From positions 3,090,503 through 3,154,502 of the forward strand of contig NZ_CP050152.1 of the NCBI RefSeq assembly GCF_011617245.1: 64,000 nucleotides of DNA, given 5' to 3'. Each line of letters opens with the position of its first letter. Position 1 is the first letter of the stretch. This DNA comes from Brevibacterium atlanticum. Its GTDB lineage: Bacteria > Actinomycetota > Actinomycetes > Actinomycetales > Brevibacteriaceae. The translations under genes were made by a program, and so were the position numbers. Positions 33,966-44,310 of this stretch are shown here, piece by piece. Under the pieces are notes generated by a model, which was not told where the DNA came from, ran no database searches, and worked only from the letters and a program-made list of their open reading frames with translations.

Positions 33966-36548
33966 TCAGCGGGCCACGGGGTTGTCCATGGAGCCGGCGT
34001 AGAGCAGGGATTCGGCCTGATTGCCGATGTCGACCATCTGCTTCGTGTTCTTCAGCTGCAGGCGGTTGAGGCACGAATGGGCGAAGGACTCGGCCCGCAG
34101 GTCGACGTCGCCGTTCACTCCGCCTGCGGCTTCCGGGTGCGCGGCTTCATACTCGTCGAGCACCTCGGCGACGACCGTCCAGAACTGCTCGGCCGGCAGC
34201 AGCCCATCGGCGTCGAGGATGCCCGAGAGGTGGCGCAGGACGCCGTCGAACATGTCGGTGAATACCGACAGCGCCTTCTCCTCCCCTGGCACGACGGCGC
34301 GGATGCGCTCGACGTCGGCGGGCAGTTCGCGGTGTCCGAGTACGGCGACCTCCTCGCCGATGTCCTTCATGAATGCCCCGGTCACGGTGTGCTCGTCGAG
34401 GACGAGGATGAGGTTCTCCCCGTGCGGCATGAACACGAGGTCGTGGGCGAGCAGCGCGTGGACGAGCGGGTACAGGTACGCCCGCAGATAGGACCGCACC
34501 CAGTCCGCAGTGCCCTGCCCCGAGGCGCGGATGAGCTCACTCGCGAAAGACACGCCCTCATGGTCGCGGTGGAGCAGCGCGGCCATCGTGATGAGCTTCT
34601 GACCTGGGTCGATCTTGTCGACAGGGTTCTCGCGCCAGAGGGAGGCGAGCATCTTCCGGTGCGGGTTCGTCTCCTTCGTCCGGTGGTAGACATCTCCCGT
34701 GTAGCCGAGCGCCGCGCGTTCCCGCAGCACCCGGAATCCGGCGCCGGCGAAGGTGTCATCGGAGCCGATGAGATTCGCGACCCAGTCGTTGATGGCCGGG
34801 GTGTCGCGCATGTACTTCGGTGAGAGCCCGCGCAGGAACCCCATGTTCTGCACGGCGAGCGCAACCTTGACGTACGGGGCGGCCTCACGCGAATGGTTGT
34901 AGAACGTGCGCAGGGACTGCTGCGCCTGATGCTCATCGAGTCCTGCTCCCAGCGGCAGCAGGTCCCCGCGGGCGATGTCGGCAGCGAAGGTGATCGCCAG
35001 TCGGTGATCGGCCTGCCACGGGTGGATCGGCATGAGGTGGAAGTCGGCGGGATCCTGCCCTGCCGCCCGAATTCGGGAATCGAACAGTTCCCGTTCCGCA
35101 TCGCTGAGAGCCTCGCCGAGGTGGCCTGCCTCGTCGAGCCCCTCACCAAGGGAGAGGTGGCTGTGCTCGCGTTTCGCAGCGACCCATTCGAGACGGTTGA
35201 GTTGTCCGTTCTCGGGCGCCCATTGGCGGAAATCGGACAGCCCGAATCCGATGCGACCATTGTTCGCGAGGAACCCGGGATGCCCCTCGGTCATGGCCGC
35301 CTCGGTGGTCTGGAAGTCCGCGTCGACGAGGTCGCGAGAGTTCGGTCGGCGTCCGGCCCGAGCGTCCTCGAGTTTGTATGCGGCGCCGGCCAGGGTCGAG
35401 GCGAGTTCCTCGAGGTAGGTGGAGATGAGGTCCTCGGGGATGGCCAGTGCGTCCTGGAGTTCGACGACGAATTCCTGCGCGTCGAGCGGAACCTCGGCCT
35501 CACCCTGCCGGCGGGTGATGCTCGCTTCGTCGATGATCCAGTGCTCAAGCGGCAGGACGCGGGCGGTGAACGTGTACCGCGTGGCACCGTCGATGCGAAG
35601 CTCCCACGTCTGGCCGCCGTCCTTCGCCGAGGCTGCTTCCCCTGCAGTGGGCGCGTTCCCGTCCGCACCGGAGGCCGCATCGGCGTCGACCCGCACCGGT
35701 GCGATGAGCCGTTCATGGGCGAATTCGGACAGGGCTTTGGCTACGAGGTGGCGCTGCACGACGGCGAAGGCGTCGGCATTGAGGTGGGCGTAGGCGTCGG
35801 GCGCGACACCGTCCCGGCCGTCGTCGGTTCCGATGAGCGGGGCGAGTGCGCTGCCGGCGAAGTCGGCGCGCGTGCACACGCTCACGAGCGCGTGCTTCTC
35901 GATCTCACCCATCATGATGGTCGCCTCGCGCACGGGGGTGAAGCCGGCGGCTCGGTTCTTCTCGATGATCGCGTCGTTGCGGGCGTCGGGTTCGACGACG
36001 ACGCGCTGGCCCCCGCGCCCGCCCTGGTCAGAGGGCCTGAGGCAGAAGTCGATGACCTCGGCCATGATGCGATCGGTCAGCCCGTGCACGGCCGGTCCGG
36101 CCGGGGGTGCGACGAGCAGGTGCATCCCGATGTCCCCGGGCCCGGTGGCCAGGACGTTCTGCGGGATGAGGCTGTCCGGGGTGTAGGTCTCGACGTAGAA
36201 GCTCTCGCGGCCGTCGACGGAGCCGACCCAGCCGGCATCGTCCGCAGAGTCGCGGATGCCCTCGAGGTAGGTCCGCACTCCGGCCTCGTCGAGGTCGGTC
36301 ATCATCCAGTAGCGGGCGCGCGGATGCGTGAGCCAGGCGTGGAGTGCCGCAGTGTCGCGGTCGACGTCGAGCGGTCGGATGGTTACCCTCGCCGAGGCGG
36401 CCGTGAGCTTGGCGGCCGGGAGCTCGGCCGCCGGGTTCGCGGTCGGATCCGCAGCCGGTTCCGCACCGGTGGGCTCCTCCTCCGCGTGAGGCGCTGTGGG
36501 ATCGCCGACAGTGGTGGTTGTCGGGTCGGTGATGAGTTCTGTGGTCAT
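33966..36548 (-). CDS. Fused acyltransferase-NIS siderophore synthetase (DesC-DesD)
   Basis: The 860-residue protein joins two steps of hydroxamate siderophore synthesis. Residues about 55-230 form a GNAT acyltransferase of the IucB/DesC kind (TIRPLDVDRDTAALHAWLTH, VVVEPDARNDAIIEKN) that acylates N-hydroxycadaverine. The rest is an IucA/IucC-type NIS synthetase (DesD-like) with EGHPGFLANNGRIGFG, LMPIHPWQADH and VKVALAVQNMGFLRGLS, plus the C-terminal FhuF-like part. In Streptomyces these are separate genes desC and desD. The ATG overlaps the desB stop by 4 nt. The product, probably a desferrioxamine-like siderophore, is inferred. Confidence 0.88.
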   Translation of the reverse strand: MTTELITDPTTTTVGDPTAPHAEEEPTGAEPAADPTANPAAELPAAKLTAASARVTIRPLDVDRDTAALHAWLTHPRARYWMMTDLDEAGVRTYLEGIRDSADDAGWVGSVDGRESFYVETYTPDSLIPQNVLATGPGDIGMHLLVAPPAGPAVHGLTDRIMAEVIDFCLRPSDQGGRGGQRVVVEPDARNDAIIEKNRAAGFTPVREATIMMGEIEKHALVSVCTRADFAGSALAPLIGTDDGRDGVAPDAYAHLNADAFAVVQRHLVAKALSEFAHERLIAPVRVDADAASGADGNAPTAGEAASAKDGGQTWELRIDGATRYTFTARVLPLEHWIIDEASITRRQGEAEVPLDAQEFVVELQDALAIPEDLISTYLEELASTLAGAAYKLEDARAGRRPNSRDLVDADFQTTEAAMTEGHPGFLANNGRIGFGLSDFRQWAPENGQLNRLEWVAAKREHSHLSLGEGLDEAGHLGEALSDAERELFDSRIRAAGQDPADFHLMPIHPWQADHRLAITFAADIARGDLLPLGAGLDEHQAQQSLRTFYNHSREAAPYVKVALAVQNMGFLRGLSPKYMRDTPAINDWVANLIGSDDTFAGAGFRVLRERAALGYTGDVYHRTKETNPHRKMLASLWRENPVDKIDPGQKLITMAALLHRDHEGVSFASELIRASGQGTADWVRSYLRAYLYPLVHALLAHDLVFMPHGENLILVLDEHTVTGAFMKDIGEEVAVLGHRELPADVERIRAVVPGEEKALSVFTDMFDGVLRHLSGILDADGLLPAEQFWTVVAEVLDEYEAAHPEAAGGVNGDVDLRAESFAHSCLNRLQLKNTKQMVDIGNQAESLLYAGSMDNPVAR

Positions 36549-37978
36549 GCGTGTGACATCTCCTTGGAGTCGTCGAGTGCGAAGGCTGCGGGCACGGCGT
36601 CGGATTCGTCGGCCGGCACGCCGAAGGTCTGGAAGGCGATGCGGTTCTCGATCGGGTACGGTTCCCGGCCGGTCACCTCGGCGAGCACCACCGAGGCCCG
36701 CCACGGACCGAAGCCGAGGTCGGGTGCGGTGACGCCATGGGTGTGCTCTTCGCCGCCCAGGACGTGGATCGTGCGCTCGTCGTTGATCGTGTAGTGGCGG
36801 CTGACGTCGAGTCGGCCGCGCGAGTCGAGGCGCACCTCGTCGCTGAGCGGGGCCAGGAAGTCCGGCACCCGTGACTTGTAGCCGGTGGCCGCGACGACCG
36901 AGCCGGACCTGCGGGTGAAGGTCTCATTCAGGGCGGTGTTGCGGAACCCGAGCAGGTATTCGCCGCTGATCGGGTCGACTTCGGCGGTCTCGAGTTCGGC
37001 TTCGGAGACGAGGTTCGTCAGCAGTGTCCGCCCGCCGCCGCTGAGCCGGTAGAGGGTGTCGTGGATGTCGTCGACGAGGTCGCCGGAGATCCCCTTGTAC
37101 AGGGTGCGCTGCTCGCGGCCGACCTGTTCGCGCAGCGCATCGGGCAGGGCGCGGAAGTGATCGGTGTACTCCGGGGAGGTCATCTCGAGGGTGAGCTTCG
37201 TGTACTCCATCGGGAAGAACCTCGGCGAGCGTGTCACCCAGTCCACCCGCACTCCGCGGTCTTCGGCATCCTCGATGAGGTCGCGGTAGATCTCGGCGGC
37301 GGACTGGCCGCTGCCGACGATCGTCACCGCGCCGGAATCGAGCAGCGCTTCGCGGTTGTCGAGGTAGTCGGCGGTGTGGATGAGCGGCCCGGCACCGGCC
37401 GACTGGCCCGTACCGCTGCCCGAGCCCGCCGCACGATCCTCGACCCCAGCCACCGACAGCCCCTGCAGGGCGGGCGGCAGCACCGGCTGTGTGCCCACGC
37501 CGAGCACGAGGTGCCGGGCGCGGTAGGTTTCGGTCGTCACGACCGCAGCGGAGTCGTCGGTCACCTCGGCGATGGCGGTGAAGATGCCGTCTTCCCTGGT
37601 CACGGATACGACGCGACGGTTCCACCTCAGCGATTCCAGCTGTGCGGCGACCCACCGGCAGTATTCGTCGAATTCGGCGCGCAGGGGGTAGAACGACTCG
37701 CGGATGTAGAAGGGGTAGAGGCGCCGGCGCTCCTTGAGGAAGTTGAGGAACGAGTACGGCGAGGTCGGGTCGGCCATGGTGACGAGGTCGGCGAGGAACG
37801 GCACCTGGATGGTCGAGCCCTCGATCATCATGCCCGGATGCCAGCGGAATTCGGGCCGCTGGTCGAGGAAGACCGCGTCGACATCATTGAGCGGCTCAGA
37901 GAGTGCGGCCAGGCCGAGTCCGAAGGGACCGATGCCGACGCCGAGGAGGTCGTGGACGTCTGTGGACTGTGCGCTCAT
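36545..37978 (-). CDS. desB: Lysine/cadaverine N-monooxygenase (DesB-like)
   Basis: This flavin enzyme N-hydroxylates cadaverine or lysine at the start of hydroxamate assembly. The 477-residue product has the FAD site LGVGIGPFGLGLAALSEP (about 11-28), the substrate region FRWHPGMMIEGSTIQVPFLA and the NADPH-binding VTIVGSGQSAAEIYRDL. It overlaps desA and desCD by 4 nt each, so the three genes are one coupled unit. Given the neighbouring decarboxylase, cadaverine is the more likely substrate. Confidence 0.92.
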   Translation of the reverse strand: MSAQSTDVHDLLGVGIGPFGLGLAALSEPLNDVDAVFLDQRPEFRWHPGMMIEGSTIQVPFLADLVTMADPTSPYSFLNFLKERRRLYPFYIRESFYPLRAEFDEYCRWVAAQLESLRWNRRVVSVTREDGIFTAIAEVTDDSAAVVTTETYRARHLVLGVGTQPVLPPALQGLSVAGVEDRAAGSGSGTGQSAGAGPLIHTADYLDNREALLDSGAVTIVGSGQSAAEIYRDLIEDAEDRGVRVDWVTRSPRFFPMEYTKLTLEMTSPEYTDHFRALPDALREQVGREQRTLYKGISGDLVDDIHDTLYRLSGGGRTLLTNLVSEAELETAEVDPISGEYLLGFRNTALNETFTRRSGSVVAATGYKSRVPDFLAPLSDEVRLDSRGRLDVSRHYTINDERTIHVLGGEEHTHGVTAPDLGFGPWRASVVLAEVTGREPYPIENRIAFQTFGVPADESDAVPAAFALDDSKEMSHA

Positions 37979-39588
37979 GCTGCGCCTCCTTCGGTGGTGA
38001 TGTGCCGGCCGGCGAGGATTCCGTGGCCGGTGGCGCGGACGAGGTCGAGCACCGCGGTGATGTCGTCGATGCTGGTGTCAGGATTGAGCAGGGTGAGTTT
38101 GAGCCACGGTCTGCCGTCGATGGTGGTGCGGGCGACGGCCGCGCGGCCGGAGCGGAAGAGGACCCGGCGGATCATCGGCACGAGTTCGTCGCATGCCGCG
38201 GCACCGGCAGTTGCCGGAGTGAAGCGGAAGAGCACGGTGGAGAGGTCCGAGGCTCCGAGGACCTCGAAGTCGGCCTGACCGTCGAGCAGCTTCCGGACCT
38301 CGGATGCGAGGTCGCAGACGGTGTCGATCATCGCTCCGATCTCGTTCGCCCCGCGGGCGCGCAGCGTCGTCCAGAGCTTGAGAGCGTCGAAGCGGCGGGT
38401 GGTCTGCAGGGACTTGTCGACCTGGTTGGGTTCGGCCTCATGAGACTGCGCCTCGGCTTCCGGGTTGAGGTAGTCGTGGTGGTGGATGGTCGGCGCGAAC
38501 AGGCGCGAGTCCCTGATCAGCAGGGCTGATGACGACACCGGCTGGAAGAACGTCTTGTGGAAGTCGATGGTCACCGAGGTGGCCCGGCTGATTCCGTCGA
38601 GCAGGTGGCTACGGCGAGGGGCCCAGAGCAGGCCTCCCCCATAGGCGGCATCGACGTGCAGCCACACGTTCGCCGCTTCGCATGCCTCGGCGATGGGCTC
38701 GAGCGGGTCGATGACGCCGAGGTCGGTGGTTCCGGCGGTGGCGACGACGGCCATGGGGATCTGGTCGTTGGCTTCGATCGCCAGCAGGGTGGCGTTGAGC
38801 GCTTCGGCGTCCATCCGACCGCTGACGTCGGTCGGGACGGTGACGACCGCATCGGCATCGAGGCCGAGGAGGAAGGCTGCGCGGGAGACGGAGAAGTGGG
38901 CCTGGTCGGTGGCGAGGATCCGCAGCCGGGACAGGAGTTCGGGGCGGGCGGCGTCCGTGCGGGTCGTGGAGTCAGCGTTCGCGTGAAGCCCGGCCATGAC
39001 GTTCTCGCGGGCGAGGAAGAGCGCCTGCAGGTTCGACTGGGTGCCGCCGGAGGTGAAGATGCCGTCGCCGTCGTCGAATCCGAGGTGTCCGCACGTCCAG
39101 TCGATGAGGCGGCGCTCCATGAGCGTGGCGACCTCGGACTGGTCGTAGGTGTCGACCGAGGTGTTGATGGCTGCGAGCATCGCCTCGGCGGCGACGGCGG
39201 GGACGGCCACGGGGCAGTTGAGGTGGGCGACGTAGCTGGGGTGGTGGAACCACACCGCGTTGTCGGCGTAGAGGGCGTCGACTTCGCGCAGGGCCTCGGC
39301 GTTGCCGATGCCGGGGGTGTCGAGGTCGACGGCGTCGACGGCGGCCTGGAGCTGGCTGCGGTCATTCGCCGAGGTGGCCGTTTCGGTGGCGTGGAAGCGT
39401 CGGCCGAGCGAGTCGACGACGTCGTGCATGAGCGCCGTATACTCGTGGGCGCTGTGGGCACCGAGCAGAGCGTCGGTGCGGGTGGGGTTCGAACCGTGGG
39501 GCGTCGAATCGTCGTGGGGAGTCTCGGGGGCGCGGAGGGGTGCTGCGGGTGGTGTCGCTTCGGTGTCGGAGAGCAGAGAAGTCGTCAC
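37975..39588 (-). CDS. desA: PLP-dependent lysine decarboxylase (DesA-like)
   Basis: This group II decarboxylase is thought to convert lysine to cadaverine for the siderophore. The 537-residue product has the pyridoxal-phosphate lysine in TIDFHKTFFQPVSSSALLI, plus SGGTQSNLQALFLARE and WLHVDAAYGGGLLW. I chose the GTG at 39588 because AAGGAGG lies about 10 nt upstream; the frame stays open to 39636 but that runs into the iron box. It is the first gene of desA-desB-desCD. Confidence 0.92.
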   Translation of the reverse strand: MTTSLLSDTEATPPAAPLRAPETPHDDSTPHGSNPTRTDALLGAHSAHEYTALMHDVVDSLGRRFHATETATSANDRSQLQAAVDAVDLDTPGIGNAEALREVDALYADNAVWFHHPSYVAHLNCPVAVPAVAAEAMLAAINTSVDTYDQSEVATLMERRLIDWTCGHLGFDDGDGIFTSGGTQSNLQALFLARENVMAGLHANADSTTRTDAARPELLSRLRILATDQAHFSVSRAAFLLGLDADAVVTVPTDVSGRMDAEALNATLLAIEANDQIPMAVVATAGTTDLGVIDPLEPIAEACEAANVWLHVDAAYGGGLLWAPRRSHLLDGISRATSVTIDFHKTFFQPVSSSALLIRDSRLFAPTIHHHDYLNPEAEAQSHEAEPNQVDKSLQTTRRFDALKLWTTLRARGANEIGAMIDTVCDLASEVRKLLDGQADFEVLGASDLSTVLFRFTPATAGAAACDELVPMIRRVLFRSGRAAVARTTIDGRPWLKLTLLNPDTSIDDITAVLDLVRATGHGILAGRHITTEGGAA

Positions 39589-39635
39589 TGTAAGGTTTCC
39601 TCCTTCGATGAGCGAACCGCAGAGCGCGGTCGGCA

Positions 39636-39654
39636 TTAGGGAAACCTACCCTAA
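39636..39654 (-). promoter_or_regulatory. IdeR/DtxR-type iron box of the des operon
   Basis: In minus sense TTAGGGTAGGTTTCCCTAA matches the consensus TTAGGTTAGSCTAACCTAA at 15 of 19 positions. It lies 48 bp upstream of the desA start. Iron-loaded repressor should shut the operon when iron is sufficient. Confidence 0.85.
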
Positions 39655-39982
39655 GTGTCGAACTTTTCGAAGGCCGTTCGCCGGAGTTCACCGACTACGG
39701 GAGTAGCATCCTGACCTGGGGCAATGTGGCCCTGCCCAGCGTTCGCAGGCCAAAGAGGCCTCGCCGACTACGGGTGCATCGGCCCGAAAATTCACCTCGT
39801 GGTCTTCCTCACACGAGCTCCGATCGTCTGCCATCGTGAGACAACGACGACGGCCGCAGTCGCGTGCCCGAGCTCATGCCGAAGAGCACATACGCAAAAA
39901 GCCGCAGTCCTCGCGTGCAAGCGGAAACTGCGGCTTCTCACCGTTGAGGGGCCCCGGATCTTCGTCCAGGGGCCCGCCTACA
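39655..39982. other. Intergenic region between the des promoter and guaB terminator
   Basis: No gene is supported in these 328 bp. The region contains the upstream part of the des promoter and, at its right end, the guaB terminator. Confidence 0.6.
39899..39936 (-). terminator. Rho-independent terminator of guaB
   Basis: AAGCCGCAGT and its complement ACTGCGGCTT form the stem around an 18-nt loop. In minus-strand sense a TTTTT run overlaps and follows the distal arm. It lies about 47 bp past the guaB stop. Confidence 0.85.
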
Positions 39983-41542
<1,560 letters not shown>

Positions 41543-41655
41543 TCAATGGTATCGGAGCCAGAGAGTCGCCCGCCATGGTTTCAAATACCGAGCACTGTGA
41601 GACTGACTACACGGACGGGAGCGACCCCGCGGCCAGCGGTGCCGATGCCCCGAGC

Positions 41656-41727
41656 GCCGACCCCGAGACGGTCCAAACCGCCAACCCCGAGACGGCCCTA
41701 ACCGCCGACCTCGAGACAGCCTCAGCG
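41656..41727. repeat. Three tandem 24-bp repeats
   Basis: Units starting GCCGACCCCGAGACGG, GCCAACCCCGAGACGG and GCCGACCTCGAGACAG follow each other every 24 bp. They lie between guaB and the GntR gene and end just inside the latter's stop codon. No function is evident. Confidence 0.7.
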
Positions 41728-42384
41728 CCCCTCCCCCACCGACCGGGCGAGGTCGAGGGTGGAGGCTTCGGAGTCGTCGAGGTGGATGCGCAGCAGCCCT
41801 TCGGCACCCTGCCGGTCCCCTGACTTCATCTTCTCAAGGATCTCCCGGTGCGGGTTCGCCCAGTGCGAGTGGTACTTGCCGGGTTCCTGCGAGCGCGAGA
41901 ACGTCGTCGACAGACGCGCCATGAGGTTGAGGTAGAACTCGTCGAGCAGAGGGGATCCGAGCAGGCCGACGATTGCCCGGTGGAAAGAGGCCGAATGTTC
42001 CTGCGCATCGGCCCAGGTCTCGTTCTTCGGCGCGGTTTCGGCCCGGACGACGGAGGCTTCGACGGCGGCCATCGCCTCGTCGGTGGCGTCCTGCGACTCC
42101 TGGACGGCGCGGATCTCGAAGACCCGACGGGCACGGTAGAGGTCTTTGAGTTCGTCGATGCCGAAGGTCGAGACGAAGAACCCGCGGTTGGGTTCCTGCG
42201 TGAGCAGTCCGGCATGGCGCAGCAGGCTCAGCGATTCGCGGGCGGTGTTGCGAGAGACGTTGAATTCCTTGGCCAGCGCACCATCGCGAACCGGGCTTCC
42301 GGCCGGGTATTCGCCGTTGGTGATGCGGGTGCGGACAAGGGCGACGATGGCCTCTGAAGTGCATCCGGGGGACTGTGGACTCAT
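41722..42384 (-). CDS. GntR-family (FadR/FCD type) transcriptional regulator
   Basis: The 220-residue product has the GntR winged helix at about 8-75 (VRTRITNGEYPAGSPVRDGA; EFNVSRNTARESLSLLRHAG). An all-helical FCD effector domain follows, with metal-type histidines in SASFHRAIVG, HSHWANPHREI and RIHLDDS. Such regulators respond to carboxylic acid metabolites. The target is not obvious; the neighbours are guaB downstream and the RluA-family gene upstream. Confidence 0.88.
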   Translation of the reverse strand: MSPQSPGCTSEAIVALVRTRITNGEYPAGSPVRDGALAKEFNVSRNTARESLSLLRHAGLLTQEPNRGFFVSTFGIDELKDLYRARRVFEIRAVQESQDATDEAMAAVEASVVRAETAPKNETWADAQEHSASFHRAIVGLLGSPLLDEFYLNLMARLSTTFSRSQEPGKYHSHWANPHREILEKMKSGDRQGAEGLLRIHLDDSEASTLDLARSVGEGR

Positions 42385-42452
42385 GACACCAGGCTACCGC
42401 GTCCCCGCCGCAGGTGCGCGAACTCGGCTACCGGAAGGCCGAAGCAGGCTGC

Positions 42453-43509
42453 TCAGGATGTCACGACGCAGCCCGGGTCGAGGCTCAGCCGCGTGGTGAA
42501 ATGACGCGGGTGCCCCGTGAGTGGGTCATCGAAGGCAAGCTCCGCGGCGAGCAGCTGGAGCGGTGAGGAGAAGTCGTACGGGTCCGGCGCCAGATCGACC
42601 GGATAGACCGGATCCCCGAGGATGGGCAGCCCGATCGCGTTCATGTGCACCCGCAGCTGGTGGGTCTTGCCCGTGAACGGCTCGAGCGCATACTCCGCAA
42701 TCCCATCCCCTCGCCGAGGTGGCGCACCGTCGGGTTCCCCGGTGCCGCCCCTGCCGGCACCGTCGGAATCCCCTCGCCGAGGTGGCCCTGTCATGTCCGC
42801 GGACGGCTCAGTTCCGCTCATGGTGCGGACGAGGCTGATCCGACTGATCGCATTCGGTGCCCCCTCGACTTCGAGGACCTGCCGTCCGCCCACGGGTTTG
42901 ATCAGCCGGGATTCCCGTACCAGCGGGAACTCGATGTCCGCTGGCGGGGCGGGTGCCAGCGCCCGGTAGGTCTTCGTCACCCGGCGGTCCTGGAACAGGC
43001 GCTGGTAGGTACCGCGGGTCTCGGGTCGTTTGGACAGGACGAGAAGACCGGCGGTGATGCGGTCGAGACGGTGGATGGCGACGAGATCAGGCAGCTCGAG
43101 GTCGACGCGCAGGCGGGTGACGACGCATTCGCGGACGAAGCGACCGTTCGGAGTGCTCGCGAGGAAGTGCGGTTTGTCGACGACGAGGAGGTCGTCGTCC
43201 TCGAACACGATTCCGACCTCGAACGGGATCCGCTTCTCGGGCGGCACCGGCCGGTGGAAGAAGTAGAACCCGCCGGGGGATGACGGGATCGTCCCAGTTC
43301 ACCGGCTGCCCATCCTCGGCGCGCATATCTCCGTCGGTCAGGAGGCTGTGACGCAAGGCCGGAGCCGCCTCGGGGAATTCGGATTCGAGCCAGTCACCGA
43401 TCGTGGCCGGCACGGGGAGGTGGTTCTTTGCGTGGGTGGCTTTCCCACCGGGGGCGCGCAGAGCGGTCGCCGAGATTCCCTCTCGAGGCGGGAGCGGACT
43501 GCGGGGCAT
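42453..43509 (-). pseudogene. RluA-family pseudouridine synthase with a frameshift
   Basis: The protein lies in two frames. The N-terminus (MPRSPLPPREGISATALRAP to WDDPVIP) reads from 43509, and the rest (GGFYFFHRPVPPEKRIPFEV to the end) reads in the next frame. The switch is at a run of five G (plus strand 43275-43279); four would restore one frame and VIPGGFYFF. The catalytic aspartate lies in VAIHRLDRITAGLLV. A Gly/Pro/Arg-rich insert with two PPRRGD units interrupts the C-terminal part. The family modifies uridines in ribosomal RNA or tRNA. The shift may be real or a homopolymer sequencing error. Confidence 0.85.
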
Positions 43510-43609
43510 TGGTTCATTCTATGCGGGCGTTCCGCATCTCTTTGAAGAATCCCGCAATTGTCCGACCCGCCTCATGCATCCCGGCCGGACAGGCTCTAAG
43601 GTGGAAGAC

Positions 43610-44065
43610 ATGGACCGCATCGAACTGACGGAAGGTTTCCTCTCCGAGAAGGTCGTCACGCCGATCGTTCTCGGTCTGTTCGCCAATGACGAGTGGGACA
43701 GCATTGCGATGATCCGCGACCCGGAGGACACACGACGGCTCACCGTCAGAATCGTCGCCAGCGGAGACGAGACCGCGGAGGTTCTCCTCGACTACCCCGG
43801 CAACGATGAGAGTCTCTACGAGATGCAGCTGCGGCTCATCGACGAGCTCAAAGCCTTCATCGATTCCTCCGAACTCGGAGCCCGCCGGACGGACGAGTGG
43901 ACGGCGGACGAGCACAACGACGATCGCCGACCAGCCGGAGTCATCCGCACTCCCCGCCCGAACTTCCTCGCCCCCGAGGACTGCACGCAGCGCCGTCGCC
44001 GCAACGCCGGTCGGGTCATGCGCATCGACCGCAGGCGCTGCCTCTCCGCTCACCGCCGCAGCTGA
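43610..44065 (+). CDS. Small protein of unknown function
   Basis: The 151-residue product begins MDRIELTEGFLSEKVVTPIV and has an acidic, globular-looking first 90 residues, then a basic, arginine-rich tail (RRRRNAGRVMRIDRRRCL). AAGGTGGAAG precedes the ATG. The frame is open upstream to 43403, overlapping the RluA gene antisense, but without protein-like sequence. No family was recognised. Confidence 0.6.
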   Translation: MDRIELTEGFLSEKVVTPIVLGLFANDEWDSIAMIRDPEDTRRLTVRIVASGDETAEVLLDYPGNDESLYEMQLRLIDELKAFIDSSELGARRTDEWTADEHNDDRRPAGVIRTPRPNFLAPEDCTQRRRRNAGRVMRIDRRRCLSAHRRS

Positions 44066-44111
44066 GGCCTGCCAGCACCGAGTCATTGCAGCGGGCCCAC
44101 TGCGGCATGCA

Positions 44112-44164
44112 ATTCTCTCAACGACTCACGTTCTTCGGTGAGTATTTCAGAGAAGAGTGAGTCG
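44112..44164 (+). repeat. Copy 1 of a dispersed hairpin repeat
   Basis: CGACTCAC, GTTCTTCG loop, GTGAGTATTTCAGAGAAGA and a terminal GTGAGTCG make a hairpin-forming unit of about 53 bp. The arm-loop core CTCAC-GTTCTTCG-GTGAG is shared with copies at 57750-57805 and 59269-59324. It lies between the unknown gene at 43610 and the PlsC-like gene. Confidence 0.7.
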
Positions 44165-44310
44165 TCTGCGGCGCCTCACCCGATCGGCATTGCGTCTCCC
44201 CCTCGTTCGCCAATCTACCTACAAGTTGTCTTGCATCATACAGGTTCATCGGAAGCTGAGACTCCCCGATCGATCGACGAACACGACGGAACCTGTGGTG
44301 GACTGGTGTC

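Noticed and set aside
41575..41823. 82-codon plus-strand ORF with Glu/Thr repeats
   Set aside because: It is produced by the 24-bp tandem repeat and the complement of the GntR gene end; no ribosome-binding site was seen.
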